Assembly (NCBI RefSeq): GCF_029867415.1
Contig: NC_081183.1
Location: 35,422,655-35,486,654, forward strand
Direction: 5' to 3'
DNA length: 64,000 nt
Source of the DNA: Vicia villosa
Lineage: Eukaryota > Streptophyta > Magnoliopsida > Fabales > Fabaceae
Below are positions 9,483-21,163 of the stretch, one piece after another (within the stretch, counting starts at the first letter, position 1; each line of letters starts with the position of its first letter). The translations under genes were made by a program, and so were the position numbers. The notes beneath the pieces were generated by a model. The model did no database searches and was not told the DNA's origin. It saw only the letters and a program-made list of their open reading frames with translations.

Positions 9483-10308
9483 AGTTATTTTTATACACAT
9501 TAGGGGAGGCCAACTTTCCACTGACAATATAACAGAACATTCACGCACAAGTTCTTGGGGGGGGGGGGGGGAGAGCGGATGACATCAACAATTCTAACTT
9601 TTCTCACGTCCATACTAACACTGTTGTACATATAATCTTTCATACATATTGTATATAGTCCCCTACACACAAACTTCTTTTCTTTTTTCCTAATCTTGTT
9701 TTGATTTCTGTACATAAAGTAAAACTAAATTTTAAAACTTCAACTAGCATCCTCTTCATGTTTTTCTTTGTTGGTGCTGCAAACTTTTTTTGCTTTTTCT
9801 TCATATCATAGAGTAGTTGTTGTTACGGAAAAGAAGATCGCAAAAACTCCGACGAACGCCGTGGAATCACCACTTCCAGTTCCGTCCGATCGCAACACCT
9901 TCCGTGGATCCACGACGACCCTATCCAATTGAACGAAACAACGCGCAGTCCTCACCGTCGCCCAAAACGCACAGAATCGGACTCCCCTGGCCGTGGTTTG
10001 AATGCAGAAAATGTCGATTTCCAATCTGGATTGAATGGTGCCATGCTTAGGGTTTCTAATTCCTTGTAGATGGGGATTTTATTCAAGAACAATGTTAGGC
10101 CAAATTGAGAGCTCCGGTGGATTCATAAGAACGTTCGTGACCGATTTGGATTACTTGTGTGTGACTGTATCATGATTATGCAGGTTTCGCCATGGCCAGA
10201 TCAAAGGAGAAGGCGTAAAAGTGATGATGAACAGTAACGACGCTTTGTTTCTTAACATCGTTCGAGCGCTAATATAGGTATCGCGCCAAGTTGATATCAG
10301 CAAGTGAA

Positions 10309-10372
10309 ATTGGCTGGGTTGGTGAAGCGTATATGCATGTGACAGACATAACCTGGGGTCGATCCCCACCGA
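10309..10372 (+). repeat. tRNA-like module in E LTR
   Basis: An A-box-like TGGCTGGGTTGG (10311-10322) is followed by a B-box-like GGGGTCGATCCCC (10355-10366), then T7 at 10381-10387. Spacing is right for an internal Pol III promoter. The anticodon arm and acceptor stem are not convincing, so this is a tRNA-derived piece and not a tRNA gene. Confidence 0.45.
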
Positions 10373-11649
10373 GGACACACTTTTTTTCTCTATTTTCCTT
10401 GACAATTCACACTTCCAGATCACACGCAACAAGTGGTATCCGCCCCATGGTGTACCCGCTGCAGCCAACCGTTGGATCTCTGGCAAACAAGATCTAGCGC
10501 GCCAGGATTGCAGTCTTCACCATAGGCACTCAGGGCTTCACCACATTGGATCATGCCCAGGTTTTATTTAGTTATATTATTTACTTTATTATTTGTTTAT
10601 ATAGATTAAATATTAAGTGATCATAATTAATTTAGTTAATTTATTTAAATTAGGGTTAAGGCTATAATTAGGGTTTAGAATTAGGGATAATTATTTTTCC
10701 CGATTATTCGATTATTTCAATTAATTTATTTAATTAGTTTTAATTATTTTAATCACAACAAACCCTATAAAATTTACCCACGTATTAGGGTTCGCCCAAT
10801 CCCATTGGCCACGTGGCCAAAGATATTAGGATTTAATTTATTATTCGTTCCGACTAAATCTATTAGTCGCAATGGTTAATAATCGATTAATTTAATTAAT
10901 CAAATCCTATAAATTAAAATAAACTTATTTTGCTAAATGGTTTTAACCAAATCTATTGGTTACGATGATTAGCATTTCCTCCTTAAAAATTCGTTATTAT
11001 TTTTAATCAAAGCTATTGATTATGAGGGATAACAATAAATTAATAATTATATTAAAATACATTCCATTTGCTAAAAGTGATAATCGAATCAATCGATTAG
11101 AATTGCCAGCAATCCTTTACTAATCTATTAATTATGGTGATCAAACCTATTGATCATCGCGATTAATAGTACAAATTAAAATCAGGGTTGTACGCCCAAA
11201 TCTAAAAAACATTCAAAACACTTCAAATCAAACTACGGATCTTCATCCTTATTCAAAACTACGACAGGCCATTCAAAAAGCCTTCAGACAACTTTCAACC
11301 ATATCAAATTCAATTCTAAGGCGTACAACCCTGTGCCCGAACTACGTTGACTCTGATTCTCCATAAGGAGATACGTAGGCACTTGGCAACAAGGCGAGTC
11401 CCCTCCCTCAAAACTCTAATCATGTCAACACAATTAGCCCTATTACTTTCTGCCATCTTTCTTTATAAACCTTACAAACCTTTATCTTTGAATGTTAGCC
11501 TTTAGGAAAGGGTTGAGGGTGCCTAACACCTTCCCTCGACCTGAATATAGTATCTTACCCTGATCTCTATACTGCGTAGGGTTTCCTATTCGCCCTTCAG
11601 AATAGGTGGCGACTCTAAAAAGTCTATTTTTAGGGCAGGTTGCTACAGC

Positions 11650-11667
11650 TGGCGACTCTGCTGGGGA
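11650..11667 (+). promoter_or_regulatory. Primer-binding site of element E
   Basis: TGGCGACTCTGCTGGGGA, two bases after the LTR end. The same 18 bases occur on the minus strand in element C (49792-49809), and B has a close variant. This is the tRNA-Arg class used by Ogre elements. Confidence 0.85.
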
Positions 11668-14600
11668 CAACTTAATGGTGAATACTATGCTCCTATAGGT
11701 TTTGGCAGGGTTTAGGTTTGGCAAGTTTTTTTTAGGGTTTTGGCAAACTTGCCACTTTTAGGGTTTGGTGAAGGTTCATCTTTTAATAAATATTAAATTA
11801 TTTTTTTAAATCATTTGTTTATTTTTATTTGTTTTTGTTTTCCTGGAATGTTCATTTGCCTGCCTTAAAATGTTTGATTATATATCATATGCATTGCTGG
11901 TATTTTCTATGTTGTGTTAAACCCTAAGCGTGGGAGTTAACTTTGAGATCAATAGGGGAGTATGAATCGCCTACGAGTCTCATTGATAACTCCACTCGGA
12001 GTGGGTTGAGTATTCGGAAATGTCCAAAACGAGGCTTGACTTTGTTGAGGGCAGGACTGGATACTTGGCTGATCTCTCCGAGAACCTACCCCAAAAATTC
12101 GAACCTCATGGATAAAATGAGTTGTTCTAAAATCCGAAGAGACAAAAAGTCTCGGAGGTTACGAACGACCCCATGAGACCTTCTAGAACCCCCCTATAAA
12201 AAGGTTGGCTCCCTAGAGCCCCCTACGTCGAACCTATGAACTTAGGACTTTCGTACTTTCGTGCTTGCTATATGTTTGCAATTTATATACTTCGAATATC
12301 TATGTGTTTCGATTTTTGCAGGTATCCCTACGTGGTCCCTAACTTGTAGGGACTCTAATTTCTAAGACCGCGTCTTTCCCATGAAGGACATCATCATATG
12401 TGCACTCCCTAGCCCGTAGGGATTTCCCTTTTATACCTTTGTATTTTTACAACTACATGTCCTTCCCACGAAGGACATTTCTATAAACGCACGTCGATTG
12501 GCCTCTCGATGGCCATGAGATATAGGGACTGTCGCGAATGGTCACTCGGTGCTTGCTTCTACGAACCCCCTAGCCCATAGGGATTTTCTTCTACGTTCAT
12601 GTGTTTCTACAACAACGTGTCCTTCTCCTAGCCCCTGAAGGACATCCTCATTAACGCACGTCGATTGGCTTCACGATGGCCATGAGAGTTGGTAACTGTA
12701 TAGAACGGTCAACCCGTGTTTATTCCCGCGCACCCTCTAACTTGTAGGGTTCGAATTTCCATTTATGCGTCTTCATCCCTAGCTTGTAGGGATTTCTCTT
12801 CGTCTTATATCGTCCTTAGATAGGTTGTGTTCCACATAGAGAACCTTCCCACGAGGGACATATTTCTAAATACACGTCGAACGGCCTCTCGATGGCCATG
12901 AGACTTGGTGACTGGCTTGAGCGGTTATCAGCCGCTACTTTCCGTGCACTCCATAAACTACTCCTATTAACGTATCATCTAGCTTGCAAGTATTTCGTTA
13001 GGGTCTAATGTCATCCTTAAATCCGCACGGGTTATCCTTAGGATTATATCTACCGCACGTCCGCATTGCATTGCATACAAGGAGTCATAATAGACAAAAA
13101 ATAAAGGAGTCCTTTGCATACGCGTGCATTCGCATTTTCATGCGTTCATACATTTACATTTGCATTTCTATCTTCGCCCGCATCCATACTTACCATGCTA
13201 GCCGGTTTCCCGCAACTTTCAAAGACCAAAGGGGATCATCAACTATAAAGAAAGGAGGATAAGTTATTGAGGATCTCGGCATTACTACAAAAAAAGAGGA
13301 TGTCTTCCACTATGCCAACCACGTGTTCATACCTTTTTGTAACAGGATTGTAAAGACAACCAAAGGTTATCGTCGAGCAAGGATTAGTTCAACAACGAAG
13401 TTCCCTCATAGATACACTCAAGGGGTATCTAGTCATAAGGGGTTCATCTATGAACATAGAAAAACTTACAAGGACGCTCTACGATAACCTGGGGGCAAGG
13501 ATTAATCCAACTAGGGTAATACCCTGAACAAAAATGCGTGACTACGGTGGGGGGAATGCGACATATGCTAACTCCATACCAAGGGGCAAAAAGGCCATAG
13601 GTTTTTCTATCAATCTACAAACTTTGAAGGCTGCAAATGGTGTGGTGCTATCCTTAGAAAAAAAGGCAAAAGAGGTTCAGTCAAAGGAAACTCATGAAGT
13701 TCCGATACGACGAAAACCCACCGCTTACAATTATTTCCGACAGGTTTGACGTGCCCAAGGAGAATTCGAGATTACCCTTCACTTCTACAAGTCAACGAAC
13801 TAAGGAGTAAAACAAATTCGACGGATTCACAAAGGAGATTGCCCTTAGGATTAATAGGTTTATCTTTCAAGTTGTATTTCCTACGATCACAAAACGCTAT
13901 TTGATGTAAAACGTTGTACCTTTCGAATAGTAATTCAATAAAATAATCATGCATGTTTTGAAATCAATTCTTTCGCTCCGCTCTTGCATTACTACGACTT
14001 TCCATCTCAAATGATCTTTCAAATCATTAACAAACTTGAGGGAGAATGACGAATACAAATAACTAAGTCCCGCTAAATATATGCTTTCAAGGTAAGACCG
14101 AACCGACGATGTACAGGCATTGTTTCAAATCCCTAAACAGTGGAGGTATAAGGATGTTAATCCCTCGTTACCCCCTCGAGCCAGGAGTTGGAGTTTGTTT
14201 CTACTTTTTCAAATAAACCTTGATTTTAACCAGGGGCAGGGTAGATTTCAATTAATCCAATGGTGTATTTTGGTTGTCAAGAGAATCAGTCAATTCAAGC
14301 AAAGGTTCAAGCATAAGGATCAAGCAAAGGTTCAAGCATATCTTCTTCCTCGCATTCATCCAAGATTGAGGAAGCAATGGAGATAACATTCACCACATCT
14401 TCTTCCTCAACACATCATTCAAGATCGAGGAAGCGTCAAAGTCGAAGTTTACAAATCAAAATCAACATGGCAGTCACAATATTCAAAATCCAAGGATTAA
14501 ATCTCAAAAGGAGTATTCAAAAAAAAGAGGAGGAAAACGCCCGCTAAGTCAAAATGAAAATTCCATGAAAGAAAATAAAATGACTTAGGCAAAATTTAGG

Positions 14601-15950
14601 GCATCCCGGTGGATCAAATCCGAAGGAATTGGTTCATGCAAAAATAAGGGATAAAAACAAAGCAAAAGCAAAACACAAAGTACAATCTTGTGACTGCTAA
14701 ATCATCGAAGCTTCTCGTCTATGCTTAGATCTTTACAACACTTTTACCATCAATGCTTGGATCTCTACTAAGGCTTCTGCCCAACATTAAAACTGAAACG
14801 ATTCTCTTACAAACAAAGCATATCCATAGGATTAGGCGAACTTTAGGATCTGGAGAACATCAAGGAGAAAGGGATGGGTTAAATAAAATTTTGAGCCTTA
14901 TATCCATTGTTTTTTAAAACATGAACCAGGCCAAGTTACAACATTTAAAAGTCCTAATTGAGGCAAGGTTAACCACGAAAGCATATTAAGCAGGATTCTG
15001 TTATACTGACTCCTATGTTTGTTAAAACTATTTCTAACCACTACGCTTCTTCAAGCATTCATTTCTAAATCATCCAGTCCTAATTCATAACGGACTTCGA
15101 TTCCAAAACTTGCATACACATTGCATTGGAGTTACTTCTCAAAGGGTACAACGCCATCTACGAATACACACTTAGCATCGAGGAAATCTCGAAATTGGTT
15201 TAATCAAAGGCGATCATTTATGATAAAGACTCTTGAATGGGGAAACCACGTCTAGAGGGTTTTCCTAAACAGGGGCATACAACCCAACATCCTATTAACT
15301 AGGGGCATTCTTCCTAAGGTTCAATCGACTTGGGGTCACATCTCGAAGCAATAGCAATCAGGGGCATGTCAAAACATGGGAAGAATTCAAATTCAGAAGG
15401 ATAGAACACTATGGATAGTCCTCCATATCCTGGAGATCAAGGGCATACCCTTCAATCTAAACGTCAAAGCATATGACAAGGTTATTTCCCAGGGCACTTC
15501 CTTCATAGCTTGGAGATCATAGGCATTTTTTTTCCCACTAAACATTGGGGCATGGGATATCAAATCCATAAGGTGTGGAGAACCACAAAGGTTAAAGGTG
15601 TGGAGAACCTCGAAAAGGTTAAAGGTGCGAATTGCAAAAGGTGAAAGACGTGGAGAACCTCAAAAGGTTAAAGGCGTGGAGTAATTCAAAAGCCCAAACT
15701 GGGGCAAGACGCATAACATAAGGAAAAGGCGTTCTCGCACTTTACAACATCCGACAAATCTTTCTCCTAACTACGATCTTCAAAATGCAAAAAAAACAGG
15801 GATTGGGAAGTCGCGCTAGCATCACACCCCACCTTATCAAACAAACCCACAACTCCAGCAAACTATATACGCTTTGGTTATCAACAACCTAGCATTGGAG
15901 CATCATATAAGTCATGCATTACATAAATTGGTTGATGCATTATACCATAT
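11668..15950 (+). other. Long non-coding leader of element E
   Basis: No frame that I recognise. Content: an AT-rich start, then Ogre-leader-like text; repeats of about 180-200 bases near 12470-12930; short direct repeats of the GGAAGC/CAAAGGTTCAAGCATA type near 14290-14420; and a GGTGTGGAGAACCTCAAAAGGTTAAAG repeat, in short blocks, at 15575-15680. Open frames at 13534-13749 and 14120-14386 are short and resemble nothing known to me. Confidence 0.5.
12470..12930. repeat. Imperfect direct repeats in E leader
   Basis: Three copies, starting near 12483, 12657 and 12862, of a block that reads ACGTCGATTGGCCTC and continues TCGATGGCCATGAGA. Each is preceded by a CCTTCC..GAAGGACAT element and spaced 175-205 bases apart. 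The copies differ at several places, so they are old or under little constraint. Intervening CCCTAGC(C/T)(C/T)GTAGGG motifs are themselves dyads. Confidence 0.65.
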
Positions 15951-15962
15951 CTTTTTTAGGTA

Positions 15963-16437
15963 GTCTTCTCTAAGACAAATCGCACGATCCTCTCTAGGAA
16001 CCTCTTCATGGGGTCTTCTCTAAGACATTCTACGAACCTTTCCAGGTGGTCTTTTCTAAGACATTCATCGTCTTTTCCAAGAGCCTTTGTAGGTAGTCTT
16101 CTCTAAGACAAATCTTACAACCTTTTCAGGTAGTCTTCTTAAAAGACATTCCTCACCCGTTGCTAAAAATCTTTTCAGATAGTCTTCTTCAAGACAAATC
16201 TTCATATCCTTTCTAAAAACCTCTTCAGGTAGTCTTCTTCAAGACATTCTTTTTCTGAGAACCTTTCTAGGTAGTCTTTTCTAAGACGAGCATCGTCATT
16301 TCCAAAAAAAAAACCTTTCTAGGCGGTCTTCTCTAAGACAAATTGCTATCATTTCTAAAAATATTTTCAGATTGTCTTCTTTAAGACAAACATTCACATC
16401 TACTCCAGAAACCTTTTCAGGTAGTCTTATAGAAGAC
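15963..16437. repeat. Array of 11 mini-hairpins GTCTT-loop-AAGAC
   Basis: Starts at 15963, 16013, 16049, 16096, 16133, 16182, 16232, 16274, 16326, 16374 and 16424. Each copy has GTCTT and AAGAC separated by 4 bases (5 in the fifth copy). The inner bases vary (CTCT, TTCT, CTTC, CTTT, ATAG), while both arms never vary. Spacing is 36-52 bases, with a recurring CCTTTTCAGGTA before each. The loop is free to vary and the stem is not, which suggests pairing matters or is copied. Confidence 0.8.
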
Positions 16438-16542
16438 ATTACTTCGTTCCACTCAACATATGCATGAGCATAAGCATTATCCCATACATCCAAACATCCA
16501 ATTCAAAAACCTGGTGCTAAATTATACTATCCATCTGCTTCC

Positions 16543-16639
16543 CGGTAACCTTACTGATGCCAGTAACCTTACTGAGATTTATTTTCCAATCACCTGATTG
16601 ATGTTTTCCGGTAACCTCACCGATGATAGCAACCTTGCT
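16543..16639. repeat. Cluster of covarying dyads around a CC centre
   Basis: CAGTAA-CC-TTACTG (16561-16574), CAATCA-CC-TGATTG (16587-16600), CGGT-AACCTC-ACCG (16609-16622) and AGCAA-CC-TTGCT (16628-16639). Stems differ between copies, but both arms change together. A related CGGTAACCTTACTG lies just before (16543-16556) with one wobble pair. Confidence 0.7.
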
Positions 16640-16752
16640 GTTCATTTCACGCATCAGCATACATACATACGCACTAGCATATACATATCATCTAATGCAT
16701 TCACATATCACAAAAAGCCCAATTTTTATTGGCCATCCAAATCACTTTCAAA

Positions 16753-16896
16753 GTCAGTTCCCGTCTGACTGTTACATCAAAATCCAGTTCCTGTCTGGTA
16801 GTCAGTTCCCGTCTGACTGTTACATCAAAATCCAGTTCCTGTCTGGTAGTCAGTTCCCGTCTGACTGTTACATCAAAATCCAGTTCCTGTCTGGTA
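16753..16896. repeat. 48-bp tandem repeat, three exact copies, each with two mini-hairpins
   Basis: Copies at 16753-16800, 16801-16848 and 16849-16896. Each holds GTCAG-TTCCCGT-CTGAC and CCAG-TTCCTGT-CTGG: two hairpins with nearly the same 7-base loop and different perfectly paired stems. The repeat length is a multiple of three and open on the minus strand, so it gives a spurious extension to the neighbouring gag frame. Confidence 0.9.
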
Positions 16897-17771
16897 GTCA
16901 GCCACATAAGGTTGATCACCATTATGAGGTTTATGACGAGATCTTCTGTCTTCTGACACAACATTCATCTCATTTTTCTTTTGAAAGTTTACATAAGGCT
17001 TCCTCGCCCCACTAGAGGTTTCAACAACATGAGTAACTTTCCCATTCTTGATTCCTTCTTCAAGTCTCTGACCAATGGTTACCAAGTCTGTGAAGTTGGA
17101 AGATACATTGCCGATCATCTTCTCCCAGAAGAAAGGTGAGAGAGTATCCATAAACATGCCTGTTAGTTCCTTTTCAACTAAAGGTGGCTCTACTTGAGAA
17201 GCAAGCTCTCTCCAGCGTTGAGCGTATTCCTTGAAAGACTCTTTCTCTTTCTGGGACATGCTTTGTAGTTGTCGGCGATCAGGTGCCATGTCCAAATTAT
17301 ACTTATATTGCTTAATGAAAGCATCAGTTAGGTCTTGGAAACATTGAATACGACTCCTCTCGAGTCCCATATACCATTTTAGCGAAACTCCGCTCAAACT
17401 ATCTTGAAAACAATGGATGAGTAGTTTGTCATTTTGAGTGTAAGCAGCCATTTTGCGATAGTAGATGATCAAATGGCTTTTTGGACAGGTGTTTCCTTTG
17501 TATTTCTCAAATTCAGGAGTCTTGAATTTTGCAGGCATGACGACATCAGAAACCAAACACATATTCTTAGCAGCAACCCCAAAGTAATTATTGCCTTCCA
17601 TGGCTCTCAATCGCTTTTCCAAAGTCTGATACTGTTCTTTGACATCTTCAATATCTCCAGCATCCCCTTGGCTTCCATTCTGGGAATTGGCAGCTTGGTA
17701 TTCAAATAAAGGATTCTCATAAGCATGTTGAGCAACAGTATGCACAATGGGCTGAGATTCAGTCATGATAG
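16897..17771 (-). pseudogene. gag: Ogre gag fragment (element A), C-terminal side
   Basis: On the minus strand, reading from 17771, the frame shows an Ogre-type gag domain: an FEKYKG..CP.SHL start (about 17500), SLKWY near 17385, a QYKYN..MAPDR.QL block near 17300, and W.ELAS near 17200. It ends in a Lys/Arg-rich tail and then runs into the 48-bp repeats of element E. The upstream part of the same gene lies at 39829-40119, beyond the 22-kb insertion of element B. No protease or RT of this element follows on the left, where element E begins. It is a broken copy and its residues diverge clearly from the gag of element B. Confidence 0.88.
17767..17771. repeat. Target-site duplication of element B, left
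   Basis: GATAG immediately before the TG of the left LTR; the same GATAG follows the right LTR at 39829-39833. Confidence 0.95.
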
Positions 17772-18456
17772 TGTCGCGGGCGAAAAATCGTTTTGTTCCT
17801 CTTTTTGTGGGATGAGACACCTGATGCCTTCTTTGGGCTCGAGTGCTCAAAAAAATGATTTTTCTTTTGTACGGACCAAACTTTTTATTGTTTCCAAAAG
17901 AGGAAAAGGAAAAAAGCTGCAATAACCTTAAAAGTGGGGGGAGAGATCTTTGGGTAAGAGGGTTGGTTATACGAAGGGAAGGTATTAGCACCCAACGTAT
18001 CTATAGTACTCTATAGGTTTCTTTGTTTTGTTTTTCATTCCATGTTATTGAGAGGTTCTTGTGAAATAGGTGGGACCTAAGGTGTTTGTTTGATTATGCT
18101 CGCAAAGATCATCGCGATCCTCTGCATACATATCCCTTAGAGGGAATCAGAGCATCTGTAGCTCGGGGTCTACGGGTGCTAAGGTTTGAATGGTTTTTTT
18201 TGTTTTGCTCACCAAGGATACGACCTTGTGCCTACGTATTCTCAAAGGGATGTTGAGAAAGTCAGAGCAATCGTAGTTCCCACTTATGCTAGTGGAAGCA
18301 AAGGATAAGAGACAAATGTCATCTAAATGTTCGATGTATCTAATCTATATCATCACATACATCTGTTTGATTTTTGTTTGAAAATCTTTTCATTATAAGC
18401 CCTGGGCTGTGCCACTTATGGCGCTTAGAATGATAAAGATGTTTTTGTTTGTTTAA

Positions 18457-18660
18457 CCAGCCTTGTGGCAAAAACTTTCAATGAAGTCAGCCTTGTGACA
18501 AAAAGTTTTGATTAATCAGCCAGCCTCGTGGCAAAAGTTTCAATGAAGTCAGCCTTGTGACAAAAACTTTGATTAATCAGCCAGTATGGTGGCAAAACGG
18601 TTTGATTGATTAGCCAGCCTTGTGGCAAAAGAAATTTGATTGGTTAGCCAGCCTTGTGGC
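18457..18660. repeat. Mini-hairpin array in B LTR (CA-GCCTTG-TG loop)
   Basis: Seven copies. GTCA-GCCTTG-TGAC occurs at 18486-18499 and 18548-18561. GCCA-loop-TGGC occurs at 18519-18532, 18580-18593, 18613-18626 and 18647-18660, and a shorter CCA..TGG at 18457-18468. The loop is GCCTTG, GCCTCG or GTATGG. The second stem pair changes from T-A to C-G together in both arms. The same array is at 35540-35743 in the other LTR. Confidence 0.85.
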
Positions 18661-18776
18661 AAAAAAGTTTGATTGATTGATTGTTTGTGATGATATAGAA
18701 GAGATACTCCTATCATAGAGATGATAAATGTCTAATCTCCTAGGGTATTTGATTTGGATATTTGGGATGCTTATAA

Positions 18777-18932
18777 GAAGCCCGTGGGTCCTTGTACGAA
18801 GCCCAAGAGGAGGCTATCCGAGGGTCCTTGCATTGTAAGCCCAAGAGGAGGCTATGGGAGGGACAATCCAGGGTCCTTGCATTGTAAGCCCAAGAGGAGG
18901 CTATGGGAGGGTCACTCGTTTGTACAAAGCCC
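18777..18932. repeat. GCCCAAGAGGAGGC repeats in B LTR
   Basis: Four or five imperfect copies of a block with GGGTCCTTG(C/T)A..AAGCCCAAGAGGAGGCTA, split by CATTGT or CGA, spaced about 50-60 bases. Each copy has CCTTG on one side and CAAG(A)GG on the other, again a quasi-palindrome. Confidence 0.75.
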
Positions 18933-20134
18933 AAGGGGAGGCATGGTATAGTTGGTCTGAGCTCTTAGAGCGATTTCACCGGGAAACCATACTCTATGTC
19001 CTAACCTAAACTAGTGGAGATTCTTTGCACGAAGCCCAATAGGAGGCTATGGGGAACCTAGTGTTATACTAAGTTGAACAAACACACATATCACACATAT
19101 GAACAAACATGAACAAGTATGAACAAACATGAACAGGTATGAATAATTATATATATGACAAAGTGTGTGTATATAATGGAGTTTATGAAGGAAATATACC
19201 TGTAAGCATGATCCATTTGCATACACGGGGCTCGGGACTCATACTCGGGGAAAGGCCCGTTGAGTTTATTCAAAGCTATGTAAACAGGTTTTTACAAAAG
19301 GGCTTGGGACTTATACCTACATGGAGGCCCATGGTATTTTTGGGAAGATTTAAAGAAAACCTTCATTTTTGGTTTGTTATTCAAAGTTAAAAAAAACACA
19401 TTGATTGAGATATGTACAAAAGGCGTACAATGAAATACCTAATTTCATGTACTGGAATGGGTATGTACAAAAGGGGCTTGGGACTTATACCTACATGGAG
19501 GCCCATGGTATTTTATAAAACATGGTTGATTGTTTATTTACAGACGCGTCGTTTGTTGTTTTGAAAACAGTTTGAAAAGTATTGTTTTGAAAGAGTTTTC
19601 TGTTCAAAGAAAAAAAATTGTATAAAAGGAAAAAAAGGAGTGGGTCTTATACTCTCTAATATTCGAGAGGCCCCACATCGTTTTGAAAATCAATTGATCA
19701 ATTAAAAAAGATTTAATCAATAGTTTCAAAAAGAAATGGTTTATTGTTTTGAAAAGAATGATCGTTTGTTTTAAAACAATTTGAATTTGACAAAAGTCAA
19801 CTTAATTAAGTAAAAATCAAATTTTAATGCTTAATTAAGACCTAAGTGATTAGGGTTTGATCACAAAAAATATTTACAAGTGATTAGGTTAAAAATCAAA
19901 TGAAAAACAATATTTTAAAGTATTAAAAAACACTTAAAACATGTCATTTTAAACCTATTTAAAAATGTATTAAATAAATCTTTTTTTTTTGATGATTTTT
20001 TTTGGTATTCATAAAATATGTATATTAAACAAAGAGTATGCAAAAAATGAAGTGAAAATAATGAATTTTGATTGGTTAAATTAATTGGTGAAGTTGTTAA
20101 AGAAAATGAAAGAAAATAGTGTCAAAAAAATGTT

Positions 20135-20210
20135 TTGGTCCTGCCAGGGTTTGAACCCACGCCCTCTCTCTCACAACTCAAAACACTTGCCAACTGAGCT
20201 GCGCGCGCAG
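20135..20210 (-). repeat. tRNA-like module in B LTR (left copy)
   Basis: On the minus strand, an A-box-like AGCTCAGTTGGCAAG is followed by the B-box-like GGGTTCAAACCC and later by T7. Overall length (about 75 bases) and box spacing match a tRNA, but a full cloverleaf is not evident. The second copy is at 37218-37293. Confidence 0.6.
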
Positions 20211-21155
20211 CTTGTTATTCACATGCTTTCATTTAATTATATTTGAAAACAAACATTTGAATTTTTCAAACCAAAAAACGCGCCAAGAACACACCTTCAA
20301 CTGATTTTTGAAAATCTTTGAAACTGGATTGTTTTGATCAAGTAGATAGTCTATCTTGCTCGGTTTTGGACGAGGAACACAATGGTATCATTTAATTGCA
20401 TTTATTTTCACTCTAAGATCATTGGTTTTCTGATGAACACGAAGAACCCTAATCTTATGATTCAATCTGAAATTGTGTATAATTGATGAATTGTGAAATT
20501 GATTGAGGGATATTGATCAGTGATAGTGCAGAAACAAGATAGCAACTCAATTTTTCATTTATGATGCATGTATGTATGAGTTTGAAGTTCATAGCACTTA
20601 CCTTCAAAAACGGCCAAGCTGGGATTCGAATTCTGCAATAGAGGTGTTACAGAAGTTGTTTGATGATCTGGATAGCTTCAATGGACCATATGGAAGGTGT
20701 CTGGATGCTTGGAGTGGATTGAAAACATCTGGATCAGTTGGTGGAACCCGATCTGCAGTTGCTTCAAGTATGAATCGAGCTTGGTGATTCTGAAGTTTTT
20801 GATTGATGATGAGTGTTGGGATAGTTCATATGTGATATATATGAGGTGTTGGAAGTGTTAGTTTGGACAGATATAACTTGGTATGGATTTTGGCATGATA
20901 AGGTTCAATATATGCAAACATGGAAGTGAGGTAGTGATTTTGAGTTTTGAGGTGTTTTTGGGTGTATGAGTGATTCAAACACATCCCATATGGTGTTTAT
21001 GGTTTGCTAGAATCATCATTTTGGCCATAGCTTCAAGGATTTGGAGGTTGACATTTCTACCTCTTTGAAACTTAAGAAACTTGCATTCTAAGAAAGAAGA
21101 GAGAAAACCTATAATTGTGAGGTTTTGGTGTGAATTGAAGAGTGATTTGCACCTC

Positions 21156-21163
21156 TATTTATA
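21156..21163 (-). promoter_or_regulatory. TATA box in B LTR (left copy)
   Basis: Minus-strand TATAAATA in the context CCTATAAATAGAGGTGC. The equivalent in the right (5') LTR is 38239-38246 and would drive the element's transcript. Confidence 0.7.

Larger units (their letters stand above)
9148..11647 (+). repeat. 5' LTR of Ogre-like element E
   Basis: The right end, TGCTACA at 11641-11647, sits 2 bases before a primer-binding site, so it is firm. The left end is inferred at the TGTTAAACCC of 9148. It carries a TATA box at 9475-9482, a G15 run at 9557-9571, a tRNA-like module near 10309-10372, a very AT-rich part (10560-11170) with recurring AATCTATTGATTA/AATCGATTAAT motifs, and a CCATAAGGAGATACGTAGGC motif near 11360 that is usual in Ogre LTR U5 regions. 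Confidence 0.65.
9148..16896 (+). mobile_element. Ogre-like element E: 5' LTR plus leader, truncated, no coding region
   Basis: An LTR with a TATA box, a CA end at 11647 and a tRNA-Arg-type primer-binding site at 11650 are followed by 5.2 kb that hold no gag or pol frame and are rich in short repeats. At about 16897 the sequence changes abruptly into the minus-strand gag of element A. No second LTR of this element is seen in the window. It could be a truncated Ogre, or the leader of one cut by recombination. Confidence 0.7.

Noticed and set aside
13534..14386. Small plus-strand frames in the E leader as genes
   Set aside because: Short, low complexity, and with no recognisable motif in a region that is otherwise repeat-rich leader.
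16873..17991. A single 372-codon gag frame
   Set aside because: Its first 73 codons are the LTR of element B and its last codons are the 48-bp repeats of element E; only 16897-17771 is gag.
20135..20210. Functional tRNA gene
   Set aside because: A and B boxes are present but I cannot form a complete acceptor stem and anticodon arm, and the copy lies inside an LTR.
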